Assembly (NCBI GenBank): GCA_028817855.1
Contig: JAPPOT010000110.1
Span: 11,195 to 52,686, forward strand
Direction: 5' to 3'
DNA length: 41,492 bases
DNA from: Myxococcales bacterium
GTDB taxonomy: Bacteria; Myxococcota_A; Polyangia; Polyangiales; JAFGIB01
Numbering within the stretch: the stretch's first letter is position 1; each line of letters starts with the position of its first letter. Below the pieces are notes generated by a model. The model was given only the letters and a program-made list of their open reading frames with translations. It was not told the DNA's origin and did no database searches. A program made the position numbers and the translations under genes. This document shows, in pieces, positions 1 to 6,636 of this stretch.

Positions 1-596
1 TTCTCGGCCCCCGCGCCGACATCGAGCTACTCGACGAGGCCGCCGGCCTCGACTTCGAGGCCGAGCTCGCGGTCATCACGGGCGACCTGGCCGCGGCAGC
101 CGGCAAGCACGAGTCCGCTGAGACCATCCGCTTGATCACGCTGGTCAACGACGTCTCCCTGCGCAACCTGATCCCGGCCGAGCTCGCCAAGGGCTTCGGC
201 GTCGTGCACGGCAAGCCGCCCACCGCACTGGGGCCCGTCGCCGTCACACCCGACGAGCTGGGGGACGCCTACCGCGACCACAAGGTGCACCTGCCGCTCG
301 TCAGTCACCTCAACGGCGAGCCCTTTGGCCATCCCGACGCCGGCACCGACATGACGTTCGACTTCGCGACTCTGGTCGCCCACGCCGCCCGCACCCGCCC
401 GCTCACCGCGGGCACCGTGATCGGCTCCGGCACGGTCAGCAACCTCGACCGCAGCAGGGGCTCTTCCTGCATCGCCGAGCGCCGCATGCTCGAGAAGCTG
501 GAGACCGGCGAGCCCAGGACCCCCTTCATGAAGTCCGGTGACCGCATCCGCATCGAGATGGAGCACCTGGGTGCGATCGACCAGCGCGTGATCTAG
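1..596 (+). CDS. Fumarylacetoacetate hydrolase (FAH) family protein, 3' part
   Basis: The gene runs in from the left edge; the frame is open from base 3 with no start inside the window, so about 197 C-terminal residues are present. FAH signatures are NDVSLRNLIPAEL, the KPPTALGPVAVTPDELG segment, GTVIGSGTVSN and GSSCIAERR, followed by TPFMKSGDRIRIEM. FAH-fold enzymes are Mg/Ca-dependent C-C hydrolases, decarboxylases or isomerases of aromatic and ketoacid breakdown; fumarylacetoacetase of tyrosine catabolism is the founder, but the true substrate cannot be read here. The end (LGAIDQRVI) matches the usual family end, so the protein looks full length at this side. Its TAG stop is also the insertion site of the MITE-like element described next. 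The neighbours downstream are on the other strand and give no pathway hint. Confidence 0.85.
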   Translation, partial: LGPRADIELLDEAAGLDFEAELAVITGDLAAAAGKHESAETIRLITLVNDVSLRNLIPAELAKGFGVVHGKPPTALGPVAVTPDELGDAYRDHKVHLPLVSHLNGEPFGHPDAGTDMTFDFATLVAHAARTRPLTAGTVIGSGTVSNLDRSRGSSCIAERRMLEKLETGEPRTPFMKSGDRIRIEMEHLGAIDQRVI

Positions 597-756
597 TGTC
601 CTGAGTCCGTAGTTCGTGAAATATGTTCGAGGCGAGTTTCGGGTTCTCGCAAGGCGCCAAGCGCAGGCGATGCAGCGCATCGTCGAGCATTGGCGACTCC
701 GCGAGGTTCCGGAAGGCGCCCGAACATATGATGCGAACTACGGACTCGGGACACTA
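594..756. mobile_element. MITE-like element with long terminal inverted repeats and TA duplication
   Basis: The arms at 594-629 and 721-756 are inverted copies of each other, matching at 31 of 36 positions; the outer tips read TAGTGTCC and GGACACTA. A TA dinucleotide lies just outside each tip (594-595 and 755-756), as expected for the target duplication of IS630/Tc1-mariner type transposases. The 159-bp body carries no credible gene. It holds a central hairpin, CGATGC-AGC-GCATCG at 668-682. The first TA is part of the TAG stop of the upstream gene; because the element starts with G and the right flank also continues with G, that stop reads TAG both with and without the insertion. A folded non-autonomous element is the likeliest reading; a large REP-like extragenic palindrome is the alternative. 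Confidence 0.7.
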
Positions 757-773
757 GAGCCCGTCAGCCCATC

Positions 774-2549
774 TCAACGCGCCAGATTGCGACGCTCGGC
801 GGGATCGGCGACGAGATCGTAGATCTCGGCGGTGCCCACCGCGCGGTCGACGATCAGCTTGCGCGGCCACTCGATCCTCGCGACCTTGTCTCGGCCGAAG
901 CGCTGACACTCCGCCACGACCGGACGCGGCTCTAGCGACTCGCCGCGCAGGAGCGGCGCGAGTGAGCGGCCCACCATGGGCGTGCTGCTCGCCACGCCCA
1001 GCAGGTCGAGCACCGTGGGCGCCAGATCGATCAAGCTCACCGGGCCCGGCTCGCTGCGGGCCTTCACCGCGGGAACGTGCAGGACGAAGGGTACGCGAAT
1101 GATCTCCTCATACACGGTCGTTCCGTGAAACGCGCCCCCGTGGTCGCCGAACTCCTCACCGTGATCGGCGTGCAGCGCGATGATGCTCTGCGCCAGCAGA
1201 CCGCGCTGCTGCATTCCGTCGAGCAGCCGACCGATCTCCCCGTCCACGTGGCGCAGCTCGGAGTCGTAGCGGACCTCCGCGGGGGCGTTGGCCGCGACAT
1301 CGCCGTGGGCCTCGTAGGGCGCGTGGGGCTCCATGTAGTGCAGCCAGAGGAAGAAAGGACGTGCCTCATCCCGTCCGTCCAGGAGCGACAGCGCGCGATC
1401 GGTGAGCGAGAGTGTCACCTGCCCCATCCCGTCCAGACCCGTGCCCCCGCCCGCGCGAATCACGTCGGCGTCAACGACCTCGAACTCGCGCGTGAGCCCC
1501 GCCTCCGGCAGATAGAAGACATAGGGCGCCACAGTGAAGGTCTGGTAGCCCGCTGCGCGCAAGAGCCCCGTGAGCGTGGGTGTCTCGTCGCGTATCGGCG
1601 TGGGCGTGATCCCGCGCTTCGCGAGCGGGTTTTCGATCAGCACCCGGGCGCTGCGCTCGATGAAGCGCAGATCCGGGGTCACGCTGGTCGGTGTGAAGTG
1701 CAGCTGCGATGGGAGGCGCGATGTCAGCGTCGCGCCCATCGAGTGCAGCGTCCAGCACGAGGGAGCGTAGGCGTGTGCGAAGCGTAGTCCGGAGCTTCCG
1801 AGTCGAGCGTAGACCGAGAGATCGCGGTCGTGTCGGAGTGCGTCGACCGTCAACAACAGGAAGTGCTTGCCAGCATGATCGCCCCGCGGTCGCGGCAGCT
1901 GCTGCGGAGCGAGATCGCCCACAATCGGATCGGCCCCTACCGGTTGCTCGGGCCGCAGCGCGCCCGTGAGCGTCCTGAGCACGAGCAGCGCGTGCGCCGT
2001 GGTGGTGGTCTGATCGAGCGCGCTGTGGCGCAATGGAGGTCGCGTGGCGATCAGCGTGACGCCCCAGGCTCCGCCAACCAGCCAGAGACTGAAGAACGCC
2101 AGGATCGCGAAGCGCGATGGAGCGCGCCACTGCGGCAGCAGCAGCACGAGCAGCGCCGAGACCCAGACCAGCAAGGCGAGGGTCAGCAACAGGTGCAGTG
2201 ATAGATAGAGTCTGGCGAAGAAGAGCGTGTTGAGCGCAAGCAGCCCAAGGGCGACCGCCGACCCGAGCACCCACGCGACTACTCGGGCATGGGGCCGGGC
2301 GAGCGCTTGCACGAGTCGCGCGCCCGCCGGCTTGCCGCACAGCCACGCCCCGAGCACGCCCAGCGGAAGAGTGCCGACCCAACAGAGCGCTGCGCAGGCT
2401 CCGAAGATCGGCGGCCACAGCGAGACCTCGACCTCGTGGTGCGCGAGCACGGCGAGGTCCAGCGCCGCGAGCCCGAGCGACCCCAAGACCGATGTCGTGA
2501 GACCTCGTGCGACAGGTGCTGGTGTCCAATGCTCGGTCGCGGCGGGCAT
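774..2549 (-). CDS. Membrane-anchored sulfatase / alkaline-phosphatase-superfamily protein
   Basis: About 591 aa. The N-terminal third is membrane-embedded, with roughly five hydrophobic segments up to residue 170, and is followed by an extracytoplasmic sulfatase-type domain. Metal-site motifs are LLLTVDALRHDR (first Asp near residue 236) and ADHGEEFGDHGGAFHG in the C-terminal half. The nucleophile region reads APSCWTLHSMGATLTSR; it lacks the C/S-x-P-x-R formylglycine motif and resembles the WTLPS-type sites in which Thr acts, as in lipoteichoic-acid-synthase relatives. The protein could therefore be a phosphoglycerol or phosphoethanolamine transferase rather than a true sulfatase. I chose the ATG at 2549 because GGTAGG lies nine bases upstream; an ATG at 2558 or GTG at 2588 in frame are alternatives. 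It ends 18 bases after the MITE-like element and diverges from the GNAT gene. Confidence 0.8.
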   Translation of the reverse strand: MPAATEHWTPAPVARGLTTSVLGSLGLAALDLAVLAHHEVEVSLWPPIFGACAALCWVGTLPLGVLGAWLCGKPAGARLVQALARPHARVVAWVLGSAVALGLLALNTLFFARLYLSLHLLLTLALLVWVSALLVLLLPQWRAPSRFAILAFFSLWLVGGAWGVTLIATRPPLRHSALDQTTTTAHALLVLRTLTGALRPEQPVGADPIVGDLAPQQLPRPRGDHAGKHFLLLTVDALRHDRDLSVYARLGSSGLRFAHAYAPSCWTLHSMGATLTSRLPSQLHFTPTSVTPDLRFIERSARVLIENPLAKRGITPTPIRDETPTLTGLLRAAGYQTFTVAPYVFYLPEAGLTREFEVVDADVIRAGGGTGLDGMGQVTLSLTDRALSLLDGRDEARPFFLWLHYMEPHAPYEAHGDVAANAPAEVRYDSELRHVDGEIGRLLDGMQQRGLLAQSIIALHADHGEEFGDHGGAFHGTTVYEEIIRVPFVLHVPAVKARSEPGPVSLIDLAPTVLDLLGVASSTPMVGRSLAPLLRGESLEPRPVVAECQRFGRDKVARIEWPRKLIVDRAVGTAEIYDLVADPAERRNLAR

Positions 2550-2673
2550 CGCCCGCATCCTACCGCAAGCCGGGCTGAGCCCGCGCACCCACCAGCGCCG
2601 CGACCTCAGCGATCGCCACGCGCCTTGACCGGGTGCAGCGCCACGTCGAGGGCAGACCGCTCAGTCCGCTTCC

Positions 2674-3201
2674 ATGGCGCTCGAGGGCCGCGCTACCGTC
2701 GCAGCCGTGCCCGCCCACGCGTCGGTCGCCATCCGCCGTGCCAAGGCTGAAGACACCAGGGTCGTCGTGCGCGTCTACATCGACAGCTGGAATGGCGGCT
2801 TTGGGCACCTGCTGGGTCGACGCGTGGTCGATGATGCGTTGGTCGGTCGCTGGGAACGGGACCTCGTCGCGCCGCCGCCCAGCCACTGGTGGGTGGCCGA
2901 GCGCGGCGGCGCGATCGTGGGCGTGGCGGGCGTAGGCGCCTCCAGGGATCCGATGGACCCGGCGCTGGGCGAGCTCGACACCCTCCACGTCGCTCCGGAC
3001 AGCTTCCGGACTGGCGTCGGCCGGGCGTTGATGGAGGTGGCGCTGGGGCAGCTGAACCGCGACGGCTACGCGGAGGCTGTCCTGTGGACGGTGAATCACT
3101 ATCCGCGCGGCCAGCGCTTCTATGAAGCCATGGGCTGGAGGCGGGACGGGCGCACGCGGGACGATGGCCGGCAGCTGATGTACCGCCACCCGCTCGGCTA
3201 A
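2674..3201 (+). CDS. GNAT family N-acetyltransferase
   Basis: 175 aa, the usual size for a single GNAT domain. Members move an acetyl group from acetyl-CoA to an amine. The N-terminal strand-helix is IRRAKAEDTRVVVRVYIDSW. Motif A is LDTLHVAPDSFRTGVGRALM (residues about 103-122), carrying the R/Q-x-x-G-x-G/A pyrophosphate loop as RTGVGR. The C-terminal motif B is NHYPRGQRFYEAMGWRRDG, the typical ArFYEkmGF-like segment. No signal peptide is present, so it is cytoplasmic. Substrate is unknown. It is a stand-alone gene, divergent from the sulfatase and followed by the broken lipoprotein gene. A GTG twelve codons in (2707) is an alternative start that would trim an Ala/Val-rich leader. Confidence 0.85.
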   Translation: MALEGRATVAAVPAHASVAIRRAKAEDTRVVVRVYIDSWNGGFGHLLGRRVVDDALVGRWERDLVAPPPSHWWVAERGGAIVGVAGVGASRDPMDPALGELDTLHVAPDSFRTGVGRALMEVALGQLNRDGYAEAVLWTVNHYPRGQRFYEAMGWRRDGRTRDDGRQLMYRHPLG

Positions 3202-3282
3202 GCGCGGTCTCCCGGTCCCTGAACCCAAGAGTTTTCAACCGGGTGCCCCCATGGTCCCACAATTCACTCCGGACCCGTCCCC

Positions 3283-3287
3283 GGAGG
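3283..3287 (+). promoter_or_regulatory. Ribosome binding site of the broken lipoprotein gene
   Basis: GGAGG lies five bases before the ATG at 3292. It shows that the lipoprotein start was once well translated, although the frame is now broken downstream. Confidence 0.6.
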
Positions 3288-3291
3288 CCCC

Positions 3292-4435
3292 ATGCCCGCT
3301 GCCCGCACGCTCCTGACCTTTCTCGCCCTCCTCGCCGTGCTCGTCCCGCTGCCTGGCTGCGGGGACGACGACGGCTCCGGAGCCGGCAATGGCGCGGCCG
3401 CCGACGACTCCGACCCGGACGGCGGCTTCGACAACACCGAGCTGGTGGGCGACGCCGGGCTCAAGCTCGACGGAGGCCCCTCCGCACCCGTCTCGCGCTT
3501 ACCTGGCGGCGACACCGTCGCCTTCGACGCCTGCATGCATTCCGGGTTGTGAGGGCCTGGGCGACGACGGCGTTCTCCTCAGCGATGCCGACACCACTCT
3601 CGGGAGCTGCGACGGCAGCTACCCGAGCTTCCTCACCTACGAGGCGGCCACGCACAGCCCCACCGAAGTCGCCGACGACTTTGCTCGCATCGCCTCGCTC
3701 GGCACGTCCGGCTGCGGCTTCGAGATGCAGCTCGAGGCTGCGCTCAAAGCCCTTACGCCCTCGGACTCCGAGGTCATGTTCATGGGCAGCATGGCCCACC
3801 CGGGTGCCGGGGTCGGCCACGGCGACGCGGCCAACGACGGCTTCCTGCGCCCCAACGATCCGGAGGGGCCGTCGGTGCTCGGCGTCGTCGTCGTCACCGA
3901 TGAGGAGGACTGCTCCTCCTTCGACACGCGCCACTTCACACCGGACATCTTCCTCGATCCGAGCAGCGAGCTCGTGATGCAGGGGCTCAACCTGCGTTGC
4001 CACCTGAACCCGGACAACCTCTACCCGGTCAGTCGCTACGTCGACGGGCTCAAGCGATTGCGCGAGGGCAACGAGGACCTGGTCGTCTTTGCGGTGATCG
4101 CCGGTGTGCCGACCGACCTGGTGGACGCGGACGCCCGCGGCGCCGGCGACTTCAGTGATCCGTCGGCACGAGACGCCTACTACGACGGCATCCTGGCGGA
4201 TGATCGAATGCAAGAGGTGATCGAGGCCGGCGACCCACTGCTCGCCAACCTCGAACCCTCCTGCCAGACGGACAACGGTCGCGCCTTCCCGCCGCGCCGC
4301 CTGGTCGAGGCCGCGCGCGGCCTCGGCGAGTCCGGCATCGTCCAGTCGATCTGCCAGGACGACTTCGGCCCTGCCTTCGAGATCCTGATCGAAAGCCTGG
4401 CGGCCCGCGTCGAGGACCTCTGCATGATCGACTGA
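3292..4435 (+). pseudogene. Von Willebrand factor A-type lipoprotein, frameshifted and missing its MIDAS segment
   Basis: The 5' part (3292-3552, 86 codons) encodes a lipoprotein signal (LLAVLVPLPGC, Cys near residue 20) and an acidic linker, then stops. From about 3525 the coding signal continues in the next frame (CEGLGDDGVLLSDADTTLGSC onward) to 4435 with features of a secreted myxobacterial vWA-like protein: CGFEMQLEAALKAL, GHGDAANDGFLRPND and VVVVTDEEDCSSFD. From family knowledge, a stretch of some 50-70 residues with the metal-binding DxSxS motif should sit between linker and CEGLGDDG; it is absent, so a deletion that also shifted the frame is likelier than a one-base sequencing error. 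The rest is well preserved, which suggests recent loss. If an assembly error, the intact protein would be a surface lipoprotein of unknown role. Confidence 0.65.
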
Positions 4436-4445
4436 GCGCGGCTGC

Positions 4446-4913
4446 CTAGATCTCGCGGATCGAGCCCACGCTCGTGAACTCCGGGATGTCGCATAGTACG
4501 ATCGCGGTGCCGAAGGTCGGCATCGAGACGTCGTTGAAGGTCAGCCAGCTGCGGATCGGCGAGCTGATGGTGCCGCCGATGGATCCGCTCTGCACGGGGG
4601 AGACGGTGTTGAAGATGCCGAACTTGTCGGTGGTGATGAGGTTGCAGTACAGCGCCTCATCGCTGTCATAGGCCTCGTAGTAGACGCGCGCGCTGACCGA
4701 GCCGGAGTTTGTCTGGGTCGGCACCGGGCAGGTCACCTCGATGTGCGGGCCCATCCAGTTCTGGAAGCCGTTGCCCCAGATATAGCCCGTGTCGAGATCG
4801 ATCAGGTCATCGTTCTGTGTGTCCACGACGCACTCCGCGCCGCCGCGGGTCTCCAGCGCATAGGCCGAGGTGGCTGCGAGCCCGATCAGGATGGAAGCAA
4901 TCAAAATTCGCAT
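4446..4913 (-). CDS. Small secreted protein, function unknown
   Basis: 155 aa. I do not recognise a family. The start at 4913 is set by AAGGGGG eight bases upstream and by the signal peptide MRILIASILIGLAATSAYA right after it; the frame is open further upstream but that stretch does not look coding. The mature part of about 135 residues carries four Cys (in GGAECVVD, VTCPVP, LYCNL and VLCDIP), probably two disulfides, and is rich in Thr, Ser, Ile and Gly, consistent with a small beta-sandwich. WGNGFQNWMGPHIEVTCP and SWLTFNDVSMPTFGTAIVLCD are the most distinctive stretches. It diverges from the anchored protein at 5051, and the tandem dyads between them may control both. Confidence 0.7.
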   Translation of the reverse strand: MRILIASILIGLAATSAYALETRGGAECVVDTQNDDLIDLDTGYIWGNGFQNWMGPHIEVTCPVPTQTNSGSVSARVYYEAYDSDEALYCNLITTDKFGIFNTVSPVQSGSIGGTISSPIRSWLTFNDVSMPTFGTAIVLCDIPEFTSVGSIREI

Positions 4914-4970
4914 GGGATGAACCCCCTTGTCGGTGGATGTTTGAGGGAGGTGATAGCTCGCCGCTGGCCG

Positions 4971-5014
4971 GCGACAAGATGCGACTTTTGTCGCACTCTG
5001 CGACAATCGTCGCA
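4971..5014. promoter_or_regulatory. Tandem TGCGAC-N4-GTCGCA dyads, putative operator
   Basis: Two perfect inverted repeats, TGCGACttttGTCGCA at 4980-4995 and TGCGACaatcGTCGCA at 4999-5014, lie 19 bases apart centre to centre. A further half-site, GCGACAA, is at 4971-4977. They sit between two divergent genes, 67 bases from the start at 4913 and 36 bases from the ATG at 5051. Nearly identical 6-bp arms with different 4-bp spacers are what tandem binding sites for a dimeric repressor or activator look like. The regulator is not identifiable from this window. Confidence 0.55.
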
Positions 5015-5050
5015 CTACCGCGGCGCGTGTGTTCGTTCTATCCACCGTCC

Positions 5051-5707
5051 ATGCACGCCACGCTCAAGAACCTGCTGCTGATGGGTAGCTGCGCTGCCCT
5101 CGGTGCGCTCGCCATGTCACGGATCCAACCGACCCCGTCCGTGGAGCACGAGGGTGGGGCGGTCGACGTGCTGCAGACGCAGGTCGCCGCGCTCGAGCGC
5201 CGCCTGTCCGGTGCGGAGGCCAGGCGTGCGATGCTCGACGTACCGCGCCCGGTTGGAGCGGCCGCGCTCGAGGGAACCGTCGCCGCACCCGGTGGCGCCG
5301 AAGACGCGGCAGGCCCGTGGCAGCCGCCAGCCAAGATCGACGAGGAGGCGCCCCAGCCATTCGACGACGAGCCCTCCGCACGCATGGTGACGCTCGGCGA
5401 GCGCCTCGCGGCGCAGCACATCGACAGCGGCTGGGCGCGTGGCACCGAGGATGCACTGCGCGGCGCGGCCGCCGAGCTGGCGCCGCAGTCCGAGCTGGTG
5501 GAGGCCCGCTGTGGCTCGACGCTGTGTCGGATCGAGCTCAAGCATGCCGATCCGATGTCCCACAACCGGTGGGTGCTCGGTGGGGTGCGTAGCGGCCTCT
5601 TCGGTCACGGCGCGGCGACCGAGGTGTTCGCCTCCGACGATGGACATCTGCACGGCGTCGTCTTCATGGCGCGCGAGGGCCACGAAGACGCGCTCGCGGT
5701 GAACTAG
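5051..5707 (+). CDS. Membrane-anchored or exported protein with coiled coil, function unknown
   Basis: 218 aa. An N-terminal hydrophobic segment (LKNLLLMGSCAALGALAMS) acts as a signal peptide or membrane anchor. It is followed by a short heptad-rich stretch, VDVLQTQVAALERRLSGAEARRA (about residues 38-60), a Pro/Ala/Glu-rich linker, and a C-terminal globular part with ARCGSTLCRIELKH, a two-Cys motif common in myxobacterial exported proteins of unknown role. The start is the first ATG in a frame that is open further upstream; no convincing Shine-Dalgarno is present, so it is chosen because the hydrophobic segment follows directly. No domain with known function is recognised. It is divergent from 4446-4913 across the dyad region. 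Confidence 0.65.
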   Translation: MHATLKNLLLMGSCAALGALAMSRIQPTPSVEHEGGAVDVLQTQVAALERRLSGAEARRAMLDVPRPVGAAALEGTVAAPGGAEDAAGPWQPPAKIDEEAPQPFDDEPSARMVTLGERLAAQHIDSGWARGTEDALRGAAAELAPQSELVEARCGSTLCRIELKHADPMSHNRWVLGGVRSGLFGHGAATEVFASDDGHLHGVVFMAREGHEDALAVN

Positions 5708-5826
5708 CCTCTCCTGTTTGACCGCGCCCGGCAAGCTGAGGACGCCCAAGGTGCCGTCCTGGAACGGGAAGGGGACCGAAGGCCCGTCCTTCTCAAGCGT
5801 GCCCGTTCTTGGTAGGCACATGGCCG

Positions 5827-6381
5827 ATGGTTGTGCGCGGTTGGCTTCTGGTCCTGGCGATGGGTGTGCTCTCGTGCTCGGACGACTCCGGCGGCGAGGC
5901 GCGGTCGCGCGGCGCGATGGTGAGCATGGACCAGCTCGCCTACGACTGCGAACAGACCGTGCAGTGCTTGCTCGCGATGGGGCAGGACGTGGGCGCCGAT
6001 CCGGTGGGATCGTGCATGCGCTCGAGCGCTGCGGCGATCGACAGCGAGAGCGCCGCACAGGCGTTCGAGGCCAACGTCGCACGCTGCAGCGCGTTCGTGG
6101 TCTGCGACTACTACAACTGCGTGATCGCCGACGGCGGCGGCTTCGGCCAAGCCCAGAGCGATCGGGTTCAGCGCCTGTGCGATGCGGAGGCGGAGTGCGC
6201 GCTCACCCAGCCGCCCGCGCGCCGAACGCAGCAGGCCTGCGTCTCCGAGGTCGGGGGATGGCTCGATGCAGCCGTCGAGGCCCAGCGCAACCGCTGGGTC
6301 ACCGTCCACGACGGATGCAGTGGCGGCGGCTGCGCTTTCAGCAGCTGCTTCGAGACCGCCTGGGGCGGCCCCTATCCGTGA
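5827..6381 (+). CDS. Small Cys-rich lipoprotein, function unknown
   Basis: 184 aa. The signal VVRGWLLVLAMGVLSC has a lipobox ending at Cys16, so the protein should be lipid-anchored. The mature part contains some a dozen or more Cys in spaced pairs (YDCEQTVQCLLAM, ARCSAFVVCDYYNC, RLCDAEAEC, DGCSGGGCAFSSC), a pattern of helical hairpins pinned by disulfides that is frequent in myxobacterial lipoproteins. No enzymatic motif is visible. The ATG at 5827 is preceded by GGTAGG ten bases upstream; a TTG at 5809 in frame would add six residues before the signal and is less likely. An inverted repeat 48 bases after the stop may end transcription. Confidence 0.7.
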   Translation: MVVRGWLLVLAMGVLSCSDDSGGEARSRGAMVSMDQLAYDCEQTVQCLLAMGQDVGADPVGSCMRSSAAAIDSESAAQAFEANVARCSAFVVCDYYNCVIADGGGFGQAQSDRVQRLCDAEAECALTQPPARRTQQACVSEVGGWLDAAVEAQRNRWVTVHDGCSGGGCAFSSCFETAWGGPYP

Positions 6382-6636
6382 CGGCTGCGGGGCGTCATCA
6401 CGCCTTCCCGCACAGGGACACATACACAGGTCCAAGCCGGATTGGACCCCACCTGGCCCGGCGACTTGGCCCAGCAGTGAGTCTTCTCCTGCGTCAGGTG
6501 TGCTCCCAGCGGAAAAGATCGCTCTAGAGCGGGCTCGGAAACATGAGCTATAACTCGGATGCTGCGCCAACTGTGCTCTATGTCATCGAAGTGGTGACAA
6601 CCGGCGCTATGCTCCCGCGCCGGAGGGGTAAGCCGT
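6382..6636 (+). other. 255-bp intergenic region with two palindromes
   Basis: GGTCCAA-gccgga-TTGGACC at 6429-6448 is a perfect 7-bp inverted repeat without a T-run, possibly the terminator of the lipoprotein gene. CGCTCTAGAGCG at 6520-6531 is a perfect 12-bp palindrome, a possible regulator site ahead of the acyltransferase gene. GGAGGGG near 6622 is the ribosome binding site of that gene. No coding sequence is seen. Confidence 0.4.

Noticed and set aside
616-822. 68-codon plus-strand reading frame over the MITE-like element
   Set aside because: It lies mostly in the inverted repeats and their loop, runs into the antisense of the sulfatase gene and has no ribosome binding site.
2633-2935. 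Overlapping frames around the GNAT gene
   Set aside because: They are Arg/Ser/Pro-rich shadows; the frame at 2674 has clear GNAT motifs.
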